This document shows, piece by piece, positions 1 to 7,429 of a stretch of 15,835 nt of DNA (position 1 is its first letter; the number at the start of each line of letters is the position of its first letter). Source of the DNA: JBJENW01 sp051880395 (lineage in GTDB: Bacteria; Bacillota; Clostridia; Lachnospirales; Lachnospiraceae); assembly GCA_051880395.1 (NCBI GenBank), contig JBJENW010000124.1, positions 1 through 15,835 on the forward strand, in the 5' to 3' direction. Under the pieces are notes generated by a model, which did not search any database, was not told where the DNA came from, and saw nothing but the letters and a program-made list of their open reading frames with translations. A program made the translations under genes and the position numbers.

Positions 1-1
1 G

Positions 2-1681
2 CTAAAAAAGAACCGTACTGTCAAAGAATTCCAGGTGACTTTAGAGCAGACGCTATTGTCCCTCCCACTCTCTTTTTCCAAGGACATCACCATAGATAAC
101 CATACCCCGCAGTACCGGGATCGAAAGATCATGACCTTGCAAATGAATCGTCAACCGGATAACAATGTATATTTGCGCGGAAAAATCGGCACCGTCTATG
201 CACAAGGTGCCTGGAAGGGAAAGAACGATCATTTTTCGTCTGAATATGAGGAAAGTGGTTTTCCGAAAGCGGACATCGGTTTTTGGTATCAGACAGGATA
301 TATGAGTCAAAAAGATGCTGTAAACAAAAAAGTTTCCTATACGATCGATTATGACATCACTACAGACATCTCCTATCGCCCATATTTCACTGATGCACTG
401 CAGGTTTCTGATTCCGAATATCTGTTTCAGGATGAAGGATTTCGTAAAAAACGTGCAAATAAAACAACCGCTTTTATCGGATGTCCGGTTCCGGATTTTT
501 CAAAAGATGCTGCCATCGCTTCTAATACGAACATACAGACGACATACGAAGATTCGGACAACGATCTTCTAAAATGGTACGAAACCTATGTGCAGGATGT
601 TTACGCAGTTCCACAAAAAGAAATGCCTTCTGTCACCGCTTTTGCAGAACAGATTCAAACGAAGGAACTGCCGGAAACATTCATGATCGAAGGAAACAGA
701 CGTACGATGGAAAATATGTATCGTATAAAAACTGCCGAGCAGGTTCGACTGGAATTAGCAAAACAGTGTTCCTATCGTCTGCAATTAGATTCCATCAAAG
801 ACGGTACCGACACAGTGGAATATTTTTTATCAAAAAGTCACAAAGGATACTGTACACACTTTGCAAGCGCCGGCGTATTCCTGCTTCGCCAGCTTCAGAT
901 TCCGGCACGCTATGTGTCCGGTTATGTTATAAGTAAAGAAAGTTTTAAAGTACAAGCAGATGGAAATTTTAAAGCACAAGTGATCGATCGAAACGCACAT
1001 GCCTGGGTAGAAATTTACCTAAACGAAATCGGATGGGTACCGGTAGATATGACACCGGGTTATGCACAAAATCCTTCCATTCTTCCGACACAGATGTCCA
1101 AAGAACAACTGGCCGAACTGGAAAAAGAATCAAACGCCTCTTACCCAGACAAGGAAACTTCAAAAGAAACCGCGCAAGAGAAAAAAGAGGAAACTGTCAC
1201 CCATAAAAAAACGAATGCAGAAACAGAAACCCAAAAACAGAAGAACCAAAAAGAAAGCCGCCTCACAAACCAAACGGGGACGGCTCAAAAACAAAAGAAA
1301 ACTATACCGGGCAAGGTACTTGGATTTTGGCTGGTATTTCTGATCGCCGCATCCGGTATTATCCTCGTGCGCCGGTACATTTTCTGGTATCAGAATATCC
1401 TAAATGATGAGTATAAAACAAAGTCCTACTCCAAAATGATCCAGCGGATAAATCGTCGCATCTATCATGCTTTCTTATGGAAAAAGAAACAGCTCCATAG
1501 TTCCTTGACAGACGAAGAATACGCACTGGCATTATCTGAAGTTTTCACAGAACTTACCGTGGATGAATGGAAACAATACGTACAGATCCTGCAAAAGACC
1601 TGTTTCTCACAAGACCTGCTCCTTTCGGATGACGCCGCATTCTGTTATCGTCTGTACCATCGCGTTATGGAACGCAAATAG
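2..1681 (+). CDS. Transglutaminase-like membrane protein, 5' end outside the window
   Basis: The frame is open to the left edge (codons start at base 2), and the GTG at 35 has no convincing ribosome binding site, so this is the 3' part of a longer gene. A transglutaminase-core triad is visible: Cys in HKGYCTHFASAG (codon 851-853), His in RNAHAWVEIY (998-1000) and Asp in VDMTPG (1046-1048). A Lys/Glu/Thr-rich linker (about 1110-1300) follows, then one hydrophobic membrane segment (about 1315-1380, VLGFWLVFLIAASGIILV) and a roughly 100-residue cytoplasmic tail. This order matches TgpA/YebA-type proteins, which usually begin with several membrane helices that would lie upstream of the window. 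The catalytic domain is probably outside the membrane and could act on cell-surface peptides or proteins; the substrate is unknown. The gene ends at TAG 1679-1681 and looks unrelated to the pse and defence genes. Confidence 0.85.
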   Translation, partial: LKKNRTVKEFQVTLEQTLLSLPLSFSKDITIDNHTPQYRDRKIMTLQMNRQPDNNVYLRGKIGTVYAQGAWKGKNDHFSSEYEESGFPKADIGFWYQTGYMSQKDAVNKKVSYTIDYDITTDISYRPYFTDALQVSDSEYLFQDEGFRKKRANKTTAFIGCPVPDFSKDAAIASNTNIQTTYEDSDNDLLKWYETYVQDVYAVPQKEMPSVTAFAEQIQTKELPETFMIEGNRRTMENMYRIKTAEQVRLELAKQCSYRLQLDSIKDGTDTVEYFLSKSHKGYCTHFASAGVFLLRQLQIPARYVSGYVISKESFKVQADGNFKAQVIDRNAHAWVEIYLNEIGWVPVDMTPGYAQNPSILPTQMSKEQLAELEKESNASYPDKETSKETAQEKKEETVTHKKTNAETETQKQKNQKESRLTNQTGTAQKQKKTIPGKVLGFWLVFLIAASGIILVRRYIFWYQNILNDEYKTKSYSKMIQRINRRIYHAFLWKKKQLHSSLTDEEYALALSEVFTELTVDEWKQYVQILQKTCFSQDLLLSDDAAFCYRLYHRVMERK

Positions 1682-1684
1682 AGC

Positions 1685-1860
1685 ATCGTACTACAAATTT
1701 TTTCACTTTGCTCCATTCACCTGCATTCTTGGTACTACCTACGTATCCGCGTGTTCGGAGAATGCGCGTCTGCTTATCATACTTTGGCTTTGAAACCTGC
1801 TTTTTGTGAATGGCACTTCCGAAACACTTGCAAAAAGCCGATCCTTTTATTTTCATGTAA
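1685..1860. other. Gene-free stretch with overlapping inverted repeats
   Basis: No convincing gene lies here. Four inverted repeats are visible: CCATTCAC (1713-1720) with GTGAATGG (1806-1813); GCATTCT (1723-1729) with AGAATGC (1759-1765); GCTTTTTG (1799-1806) with CAAAAAGC (1831-1838); and GTGTTCGG (1751-1758) with CCGAAACAC (1819-1827, one bulge). The first two can nest; the last two compete with the first. A 63-codon minus-strand frame (1665-1856) also runs through it without a clear start signal. It could be a structured RNA, a decayed repeat element or chance. I do not recognise a known RNA family. Confidence 0.3.
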
Positions 1861-1905
1861 CAAAAAACAAAAAAGCTGTCACACTCTTAGCGCGACAGCT
1901 CTTTT
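1861..1905 (-). terminator. Rho-independent terminator of the AAA-ATPase-like gene
   Basis: Read on the minus strand, AGCTGTC (1894-1900) and GACAGCT (1874-1880) form a 7-bp stem followed by a T-rich run, TTTTTTGTTTTTTG. It lies about 140 bases beyond the stop of the 2041-3639 gene. In the plus direction the stem is followed only by CTTTTG, so plus-strand termination of the transglutaminase-like gene would be weaker. Confidence 0.7.
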
Positions 1906-1934
1906 GTCCTAATATTTTCCAAAGAAAGGAAAAC

Positions 1935-2063
1935 ATGGGAACGACTATATATTATATCGTAATTTTTACTTTTTTCTTTATCCTTTTTTTGAAATTTTTT
2001 AAAAATTTTTACGTCTGGAACTATTTTTCACTTACAATCCTTATTCTGTGTCATCTTTTTTAA
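1935..2063 (+). CDS. Possible 42-residue hydrophobic peptide
   Basis: An ATG at 1935 follows AAAGAAAGGA at a normal ribosome-binding distance. The 42-residue product (MGTTIYYIVIFTFFFILF...) is almost wholly hydrophobic or aromatic, with a central K-F-F-K-N break, so it could be one or two short membrane segments. Its last 23 bases overlap the 3' end of the convergent AAA-ATPase-like gene. AT-rich DNA easily gives Phe/Ile-rich frames, so this may be chance. If real, its size and composition resemble small membrane peptides such as type I toxins, but no antisense RNA was identified. Confidence 0.25.
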   Translation: MGTTIYYIVIFTFFFILFLKFFKNFYVWNYFSLTILILCHLF

Positions 2064-3639
2064 ATTCTTCCATCAAACATTGATGTATTTTTGTTTTCTT
2101 ATCGTAATTGATCCCTACCAGTAAAATCTCCCCCGTATACTGCAGAAGAGATTGCGGATATCGCTTTTCTTTAATCTGATTCAAAGCTGTTTGTGCACTC
2201 TCATTCCATTTCAATTCTACAACGAGTGCCGGGCAATCCGGCACATACTCCGGCTTTGGGACATATACAAAATCAGCAAATCCTCGTCCTGTCGGAAATT
2301 CTCTCACCGGTTTGAAATAATACTGCATAGAAGCAAGATATGCGATCGTTAGTACACTGCTGAGCGAATTTTCATTATTATACTGAATCGCTGAGGCAAA
2401 CTCTGTATGAATTTTCTCAATCCCCTCTGCAACCGTTTTCTCATCCATGTTCCATGTCGCATCCAGCAGATCATTGGATTGCTGCTCGAATTCCACCAGT
2501 TCATTCCACTTATTTTCTTCCACAGCATCTACAAACTCCCCGCGAATCTCCTCATTTGGAATATAAGCCGTATTTTTACTTTGATTATAGGCAAGATAAC
2601 CAAGATGCACAAGCAACGTTAAAACATCATTCTTATTTCTGAACGAAACCATATCATTCTGGAAAGATGTCGTCCTTATCTTTCTTTCATCACCGGATAG
2701 CATCATCAGAATTTCCGTCTTCAATCCATCAAAATCTTTATTGATCAAAGGAAGAATTGATTCATACGTACCTGTCTGCGACCAGTAGCTCTGGAATGTT
2801 CCATCCACCATCAAATTAACTACCGCATTTGGGTTATAAACCGAATAGTTTCCGAGCTGATATCCGTCATACCAGCGCTTTACCTTCACAAAATTTTGTT
2901 CATAACGCCTGCACAATTCCTGCACTTCTTCTTCTGTAAAACCAATATACTTTGCAAACGGCCCGGGACTTAACATCGTATATTGTTTAAAATTATTCAA
3001 AGCAGATTGTGTTTTCAATTTTTTGATTGGCAAAATACCTGTCAGATAAGCAAGACTGATAAATTTTGTCGGCTCCACCCCTTTAAACATACGCCGTAAA
3101 AAGCCTATATATTCCTCCTGTACTTTCTGATTTGCAGCTTCATCACGAATGAGAACATCCCACTCATCGATTATAACAATAAATGTATTGCCTGTCTTTT
3201 CTGTAATCAATGACATCGCATCCGGAAGTCCTGTCACTTCGTCATCCACAATCATCGGATACGCTTCCCTAAGCTCTTTTACAACCGCATTTTGTATCGC
3301 CGAAACGATTTGCTTTGGATCATTCCCCATCTCGATAAACCACTGCACATCAAAGTGGATCACATCATATTTGTTCAAAAATCTCTTGAAAGAATCCTTG
3401 TTACTGATTTTCAGACTTGCAAACATTTCTCTGGAATCGCAGCCTTTACTATAATAGGCCGTCAGCATATTCGCAGTGATTGATTTTCCAAAACGTCGGG
3501 GACGACTGTTACATATAAACGCAGCGTCTGTATCGATTGCCTGATTGGTAACATCTATAAGCTCAGTTTTATCCACGTAAATTTTTGAATTTAGCGTAAC
3601 CTGAAATGCCCGATTATCCGGATTTAAAAATCTTCCCAT
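2041..3639 (-). CDS. AAA-ATPase-like / PD-(D/E)XK nuclease-superfamily protein
   Basis: This 532-residue protein has the layout of the large gut-bacterial family with an N-terminal AAA-ATPase-like domain and a C-terminal PD-(D/E)XK fold. The N-terminus (GRFLNPDN, then YVDKTELI) precedes a degenerate Walker A, RPRRFGKS (46-53). Walker B is IVIIDEWD (154-161). Near the C-terminus Asp456 in GFADFVY and Glu475-Leu-Lys477 in VVELKW form the nuclease-type active-site pattern, so both halves look intact and the length is usual for the family. The cellular role of this family is not established; mobile-element or defence links are guesses. The start is supported by GGAGGGGG just upstream of ATG 3639, and the gene has its own promoter (3674-3702) and terminator (1861-1905). 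It is a single-gene unit. Confidence 0.9.
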   Translation of the reverse strand: MGRFLNPDNRAFQVTLNSKIYVDKTELIDVTNQAIDTDAAFICNSRPRRFGKSITANMLTAYYSKGCDSREMFASLKISNKDSFKRFLNKYDVIHFDVQWFIEMGNDPKQIVSAIQNAVVKELREAYPMIVDDEVTGLPDAMSLITEKTGNTFIVIIDEWDVLIRDEAANQKVQEEYIGFLRRMFKGVEPTKFISLAYLTGILPIKKLKTQSALNNFKQYTMLSPGPFAKYIGFTEEEVQELCRRYEQNFVKVKRWYDGYQLGNYSVYNPNAVVNLMVDGTFQSYWSQTGTYESILPLINKDFDGLKTEILMMLSGDERKIRTTSFQNDMVSFRNKNDVLTLLVHLGYLAYNQSKNTAYIPNEEIRGEFVDAVEENKWNELVEFEQQSNDLLDATWNMDEKTVAEGIEKIHTEFASAIQYNNENSLSSVLTIAYLASMQYYFKPVREFPTGRGFADFVYVPKPEYVPDCPALVVELKWNESAQTALNQIKEKRYPQSLLQYTGEILLVGINYDKKTKIHQCLMEEFKKDDTE

Positions 3640-3673
3640 TGTTTTTTGCCCCCTCCATTTGCTTTTTAAGCAA

Positions 3674-3702
3674 ATTATAACATAACGTGGGGGAAATGAA
3701 AA
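3674..3702 (-). promoter_or_regulatory. Sigma-A-type promoter for the AAA-ATPase-like gene
   Basis: On the minus strand there is TTTTCA (3697-3702), a 17-bp spacer and TATAAT (3674-3679). TG one base upstream of the -10 makes it an extended -10 (TGTTATAAT). A GGAGGGGG ribosome binding site lies between it and ATG 3639. Confidence 0.75.
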
Positions 3703-3710
3703 TGTTGCAT

Positions 3711-3872
3711 TTACTCACACTCCCGCACCGCTCTCTTCACCTGCTCGATCACATACTCCTGTTCTTCCTCTGTCAGCTTTTCAAACATCGCATCCCGGTT
3801 TTCTACCCGAATGACATACAGGTGATAACTGTTGTGACATCCCTCCTGCTGCATCAAACAGATAATCGGCGG
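3711..3872 (-). pseudogene. pseC: Remnant of pseC 3' end with internal deletion
   Basis: Read on the minus strand this encodes IICLMQQEGCHNSYHLYVIR, continues to MFEKL and then jumps to TEEEQEYVIEQVKRAVRECE and a stop. Both parts match the intact pseC at 5208-6341, but about 45 codons between AKL and LTDEEQEY are missing without loss of frame. Everything upstream of the IIC motif, including the PLP-binding lysine, is gone, and homology stops at a palindromic motif (3871-3883). It cannot be a functional aminotransferase. The two pseC sequences differ at many positions, so this is an old or independently acquired copy. Confidence 0.85.
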
Positions 3873-3883
3873 CACCTGACACC
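3871..3883. repeat. REP-like palindrome 1 (degenerate)
   Basis: GGCACCTGACACC, close to the palindromic consensus GGTGYCWGRCACC seen at 9955, 13292 and 15761. It lies exactly where homology between the pseC remnant and intact pseC ends. Confidence 0.5.
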
Positions 3884-3905
3884 TAGTGTGCCCGTGAACA
3901 TTCCC

Positions 3906-4079
3906 TCATTCGTTTTTCCAATAGATATCCAAATACTTTTGCACACAATCTATAAATTCTATCGCTTTCTAAGCAACTGATCCATACAATATTACAGCTT
4001 TCAATTTGTCACCATATATCTTTTCTAAACTGCTCGATAAAAGTTCTAATATTTGTTTCAAATTTTGATCCATCTGCAT
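3906..4079 (-). pseudogene. Nucleotidyltransferase (MntA-like) stub
   Basis: From ATG 4079 the minus strand reads MQMDQNLKQILELLSSSLEK and on through KAVILYGSVA, then a TAG (3969-3971), then KAIEFIDCVQKYLDIYWKNE and TGA in the same frame. The ILYGS motif after an amphipathic N-terminus is the hallmark of small nucleotidyltransferases such as MntA of MntA/HepT toxin-antitoxin modules, where GS starts the metal- and nucleotide-binding site. The catalytic Asp pair that should follow is missing, so a large part has been deleted. The tail after the stop looks like the C-terminus of another helical protein. A ribosome binding site (AGAAGGGA) is still present. The leader is nearly identical to that of the methyltransferase at 13161. 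Confidence 0.6.
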
Positions 4080-4154
4080 AACGATCCCTTCTTTCTGCTT
4101 TCCGAGACGAAGCTTCGATCTGTGAACGTTTCCAAAACGAAAAAATCTTTTTAA

Positions 4155-4460
4155 ATCCGGACAGTAAACCGCAAAAAACTTTCAACGGATCTGAACGCTT
4201 TTTTAGATTATCTGCAAGGACAGTTTATAAAAAATTCATTCGTGGAAACACTTGATGCATCCGGGAAAGATGCCCGCAAGCATGAGAAATGGAGGTTGGA
4301 ATATATGACGATTGAAATCAGAGATCAGGATAAACTCAGAGAAGGTAAACACGAAAATGCAACTGAAACAACAATAGTCATGTTCCACCTGCCGGATTAC
4401 ATATCCTTGGCTGGACGCACTGCCCGACACCGTTACTTTTTACAGTATGACCGGTTGTGA
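4155..4460 (+). pseudogene. C-terminal remnant of an Rpn-family nuclease/transposase-like gene
   Basis: After a stop at 4152-4154 the plus strand reads VNRKKLSTDLNAFLDYLQGQ, then FIKNSFVETLD, and DARKHEKWRLEYMTIEIRDQ. The pattern of a helical FLDYL segment, then K-x-E-K-W-R-x-E-Y-M-T and a charged tail is typical of the end of Rpn (recombination-promoting nuclease) / PD-(D/E)XK transposase-like proteins, which are about 300 residues long. The nuclease domain is absent, there is no start codon with a ribosome binding site, and the last 30 or so residues no longer look like the family. It is most likely a decayed mobile-gene fragment. Confidence 0.55.
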
Positions 4461-4544
4461 TTTTAATACTATACCGTTTCTCTGGCCGCACAACTTGCCC
4501 TCCTACAACAACACCCTCAAAAGGAATATGAAAAGAACGTGTTT

Positions 4545-4578
4545 TTGTATTGATATATTTTTACAATATATGTATAAT
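4545..4578 (+). promoter_or_regulatory. brnTA promoter with candidate operator
   Basis: TTGATA (4550-4555), a 17-bp spacer and a perfect TATAAT (4573-4578). The expected transcription start is about seven bases downstream, at or next to ATG 4585, so the brnT message may be leaderless. TTGTA (4545-4549) and TACAA (4562-4566) form an inverted repeat across the -35 and spacer, a plausible binding site for the BrnA repressor. Confidence 0.7.
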
Positions 4579-4584
4579 ATAAAT

Positions 4585-4884
4585 ATGAAAAACATAAAAT
4601 TTGAATGGGATGACAATAAAGCTCTTATTAACATCGAAAAACATGGTATTAGTTTCAATGAAGCCAGCACAGTATTCTTTGACGAGAATGCAATTTTGTT
4701 TGACGACCCTGACCATTCACAAGAAGAAGAAAGGTTCTTGTTGTTAGGGATAAGTAACCAAGCCAAAATGTTAATCGTATGCCATTGTTACAGAGGCTCT
4801 GATGATGTAATCCGACTAATATCAGCGAGAAAAGCAACCAAGAATGAAACGAAACAGTATTCTGAAATTAATAAAGGATGGTGA
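4585..4884 (+). CDS. brnT: BrnT-family ribonuclease toxin
   Basis: The 99-residue product starts KNIKFEWDDNKALINIEKHG and continues ISFNEA, the standard opening of BrnT (DUF497). The end (IRLISARKATKNETKQYSE) matches the conserved C-terminal Arg/Ser-Ala-Arg motif. BrnT has a RelE-like fold and cleaves RNA to stop growth, and is neutralised by BrnA. The frame is open further upstream (to 4447), but homology begins at ATG 4585 and the promoter -10 box ends at 4578, so 4585 is the start. No ribosome binding site is present, consistent with leaderless translation. The stop lies five bases before the brnA start. The length is normal for the family and no damage is seen. Confidence 0.9.
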   Translation: MKNIKFEWDDNKALINIEKHGISFNEASTVFFDENAILFDDPDHSQEEERFLLLGISNQAKMLIVCHCYRGSDDVIRLISARKATKNETKQYSEINKGW

Positions 4885-4889
4885 TCAGT

Positions 4890-5099
4890 ATGAGAGAAGA
4901 ATACGACATTAAATCTTTAAATCCAAGAAAAAACCCTTATACAAACAATAAGAAAAAACCAATTACGATTAATGTAAATGTAACTACAATTGATTATTTT
5001 AAAAATTTATCAGAGGAATCCGGAATTCCTTATCAAACTTTAATCAATTATTATCTTGATGAATGCGTAAAAGAAAAGAAAAAAATAACTTTTGTTTAA
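4890..5099 (+). CDS. brnA: BrnA-family antitoxin (CopG/ribbon-helix-helix type)
   Basis: From ATG 4890 the 69-residue product reads MREEYDIKSLNPRKNPYTNN, then KPITINVNVTTIDYFKNLSE and GIPYQTLINYYLDE. This is the BrnA pattern: the N-terminal part contacts the toxin, and the ITINV strand plus two helices form the DNA-binding domain with which BrnA-BrnT complexes repress their own promoter. ATG 4878 is also in frame, but the family start MREEYD and the AGGATGGTGA sequence in front support 4890. It follows brnT by five bases in one operon and is followed by a long hairpin. The C-terminus is lysine-rich (KEKKKITFV). Confidence 0.9.
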   Translation: MREEYDIKSLNPRKNPYTNNKKKPITINVNVTTIDYFKNLSEESGIPYQTLINYYLDECVKEKKKITFV

Positions 5100-5102
5100 T
5101 TC

Positions 5103-5158
5103 GGAATAAGACCAAAGACCGTGATGAATAAAATCATCACGGTCTTTGGTCTTATTCC
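5103..5158. terminator. 25-bp perfect hairpin between convergent brnA and pseC
   Basis: Arms 5103-5127 and 5134-5158 are exact reverse complements around a six-base loop (ATAAAA). The left arm starts GGAATAAGACCAAAG. It lies just after the brnA stop and 50 bases beyond the pseC stop on the other strand, so it may end transcription in both directions. It lacks a clean T-run (TTTCGG follows on plus). The perfect long stem could also be a small mobile inverted repeat. Confidence 0.6.
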
Positions 5159-5207
5159 TTTCGGAGTAGAATCCCATTTTTCACTTTTTCCAAGTGAACA
5201 TGATTCT

Positions 5208-6341
5208 TTACTCACACTCCCGCACCGCTCTCTTCACCTGTTCGATCACATATTCCTGCTCCTCGTCTGTCAGCTCCGGAAACAGCGGCAGCGTAATCGC
5301 TCTCCGATAATATTCCTCCGCATTCGGACAGCAAACCTCACGATACCCATGTTCCTGATAAAACGGATGCTGATACACAGGAATATAATGCACATTCACA
5401 CCGATATTCGCCTCACGCAGCTTCGCGAACACCTCATCCCGATGTTCCACCTGGATCACATACAAATGATAACTGTTGTGACATCCCTCCTGCTGCATCG
5501 GACAGATAATCTGCGGCGTATCCGCAAATGCTTCATCATACCGTTTTACCAGTTCCCGCCGTCTTGCCACAAACAAATCCAGACGCATCATCTGCGATAC
5601 CCCCAGCGCACACTGAATATCCGTAATCCGGTAATTATATCCCAGATCCATCTGCTGATAAAACCACGGTCCGTCATTTTTCGTCATGTACTCCGGATCT
5701 CTCGTAATTCCATGACTGCGAAACAGCTTTAGTCTTTGATATAACTTCTCGTCATTCGTCGTGATCATACCACCCTCGCCCGTTGTGATATGCTTCACCG
5801 GATGAAAACTAAACGTCGTCATATCCGAAATACTTCCGATCTTTTTGCCCTTGTAATCCGCTCCCAAGGCATGTGCGGCATCCTCGATCACCGTCAGATT
5901 ATACTCATTTGCAATTGCCTGAATTTCCTCCATTTCACAAGGCTGCCCCGTAAAATGCACCGCAACGATCGCCTTCGTCTTCGGTGTGATCTTTCTACGG
6001 ATATCCTCCGGATCGATGTTGTAAGTATCCGGTTTGATATCCGCAAATACCGGACGCGCCCCACAATAAAACGCACAGTTCGCGGATGCCGCAAACGTGA
6101 TCGGTGTTGTGATCACCTCATCGCCTTCTCCGATTCCCGCCGCAAAACACGCCGCATGCAGCGCCGCCGTTCCGTTTGCGATCGCTACGGCATACTTCGC
6201 TCCGGTGTATTCACATACTTTCTGCTCAAATTCTGAAATCTTTGGACCTGTGGTAATGTAGTCGCTACGCAATACCTCCTCTACCGCCTGAATGTCTTCC
6301 TCGTTGATCGATTGTCTGCCATATGGTATGTACTCTCTCAT
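5208..6341 (-). CDS. pseC: UDP-4-amino-4,6-dideoxy-N-acetyl-beta-L-altrosamine transaminase
   Basis: This 377-residue protein belongs to the DegT/DnrJ/EryC1 PLP-dependent sugar aminotransferases and resembles PseC, the second enzyme of pseudaminic acid synthesis, which transfers an amino group from glutamate to the 4-keto sugar nucleotide made by PseB. Visible motifs: N-terminal IPYGRQSINEEDIQAVEEVL, substrate loop SDYITTGP, EDAAHALGA with Asp154 and His157 at the PLP ring, and Lys183 in FSFHPVKHITTGEGG as the Schiff-base lysine. Length is normal. GAGGAGAGGGGAG precedes ATG 6341. pseG ends 21 bases upstream, so the two are co-transcribed. A related sugar aminotransferase specificity (for example for legionaminic acid) is possible, but the adjacent pseG supports PseC. 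pseB, pseF, pseH and pseI are not in the window. Remnants occur at 3711-3872 and 9976-9998. Confidence 0.88.
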   Translation of the reverse strand: MREYIPYGRQSINEEDIQAVEEVLRSDYITTGPKISEFEQKVCEYTGAKYAVAIANGTAALHAACFAAGIGEGDEVITTPITFAASANCAFYCGARPVFADIKPDTYNIDPEDIRRKITPKTKAIVAVHFTGQPCEMEEIQAIANEYNLTVIEDAAHALGADYKGKKIGSISDMTTFSFHPVKHITTGEGGMITTNDEKLYQRLKLFRSHGITRDPEYMTKNDGPWFYQQMDLGYNYRITDIQCALGVSQMMRLDLFVARRRELVKRYDEAFADTPQIICPMQQEGCHNSYHLYVIQVEHRDEVFAKLREANIGVNVHYIPVYQHPFYQEHGYREVCCPNAEEYYRRAITLPLFPELTDEEQEYVIEQVKRAVRECE

Positions 6342-6362
6342 TTCAAACTCCCCTCTCCTCTG

Positions 6363-7403
6363 TCAATTCTTTTTGTTATACATTGCGATTGCCTCTGCAA
6401 TCCGTCCGGCACCTTTTCCATCCACACACTGATGCCCCAGCCTGCTCATCTCTGCCCGCTTTTCTACATCGTCTTTCAATGCACAGATTGCTTCTTCCAG
6501 CTTTTCCACCAATCCACCATTTCTGGCATCCCCGGCATAGCATAAAATACCGGCATCCGCATAGGCTTTCGTCCCCGCCATCTGATTATCTGCCATGGTA
6601 AACGCAATTGTCGGCACGCCGCAGGCACAAAGTTCCGCCAAGGTCGTTCCGCCTGCCGAAACTGCCAGATCACATCGTTGCATGATCTCTGCCATGTTGG
6701 TGACATTTTGATAAATGGAAACCTGATTTTCCTGCGCGGCAAATTGCTGCAGCTCCTCCACGTTTTGATAAAACTTTCCTGCGATGATATGCAGATGCAG
6801 ATTCTCTGTGGATGTGTTTTGTTTCAGTGCCTTTGCAAGCAGCAGACTAATCTGGTACGGATCACTGCCGCCAGTCGTGATCAAAAGATTCTCACACCGC
6901 TTTTTTATTTTGATTGGTGCTACGGCAAATTCGTGCCGAAGCGGAGTGTAGGTGCTGCCGAAAAGAAATTGTGTCTTTTCGGCATAGCCCTGCTCGATGT
7001 AAGTCTGCTTTTGGATGCCAAATGTATAATTGATCAGCACATCGACCGGATAGCAGAATTTCTGTAAATCATCCAGATAACATACCACCATTTCTTCCCG
7101 CAGGCGCTGCAGATACGCCGGTGTTACCTCATAGGAATCCACCAGAAGATGTGTAATGTTCTTCTGTCGGCAGATTTCTAAAAGCTGCTCCACCTCCCGC
7201 TCCTTTTCCTGATAGGAATTGTGCAGGCAGATTTCCTCAAATCCACGCGATTGCAGCAACTCTAATCCATCCGGCTCTGACAGGATAAAAAGAACGGGCA
7301 TGCCAAGTTCCTGACATGCTTTTGCGATCGCCATGCAACGCATGACGTGACCGGATGCGATCGTGGTGTTGGCGTCGGCGCGGATTGCCAGATGAAGTTT
7401 CAT
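6363..7403 (-). CDS. pseG: UDP-2,4-diacetamido-2,4,6-trideoxy-beta-L-altropyranose hydrolase (pseG copy 1, intact)
   Basis: The 346-residue product is a PseG-type GT-B-fold hydrolase that removes UDP from the diacetamido sugar in pseudaminic acid synthesis. The N-terminus MKLHLAIRADANTTIASGHV has the GH motif in which His19 corresponds to the catalytic histidine known in PseG. The C-terminal domain has SAGGTTLAELCACGVPTIAF, the nucleotide-binding loop shared with MurG-like enzymes. The ATG at 7418 overlaps the Shine-Dalgarno run GGGGGGA, so ATG 7403, seven bases after it, is the real start. It is the only complete copy of three. It sits 26 bases after the HEPN gene and 21 bases before pseC in one minus-strand series. 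GC content appears higher than in the adjoining ATPase genes. Confidence 0.88.
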   Translation of the reverse strand: MKLHLAIRADANTTIASGHVMRCMAIAKACQELGMPVLFILSEPDGLELLQSRGFEEICLHNSYQEKEREVEQLLEICRQKNITHLLVDSYEVTPAYLQRLREEMVVCYLDDLQKFCYPVDVLINYTFGIQKQTYIEQGYAEKTQFLFGSTYTPLRHEFAVAPIKIKKRCENLLITTGGSDPYQISLLLAKALKQNTSTENLHLHIIAGKFYQNVEELQQFAAQENQVSIYQNVTNMAEIMQRCDLAVSAGGTTLAELCACGVPTIAFTMADNQMAGTKAYADAGILCYAGDARNGGLVEKLEEAICALKDDVEKRAEMSRLGHQCVDGKGAGRIAEAIAMYNKKN

Positions 7404-7429
7404 TGTGATTCCCCCCATTGTTCTTTTTC

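Noticed and set aside
205..217. GGTGCCTGGAAGG inside the transglutaminase-like gene resembles half of the REP-like palindrome.
   Set aside because: Only one arm matches and the bases are in-frame coding sequence; treated as chance.
4447..4584. Upstream extension of the brnT frame with ATG at 4447.
   Set aside because: Homology to BrnT begins at 4585, the promoter lies inside the extension, and the extra residues show no domain.
5174..5200. TTCACTT / AAGTGAA hairpin just beyond the pseC stop as its terminator.
   Set aside because: Short stem and followed by A rather than T on the relevant strand; the 25-bp hairpin at 5103-5158 is a better candidate.
5790..6236. Long plus-strand frame antisense to pseC (148 codons), and similar frames antisense to pseG.
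   Set aside because: Shadow frames caused by the codon bias of the real genes; composition rich in Arg, Cys and His and no ribosome binding site.
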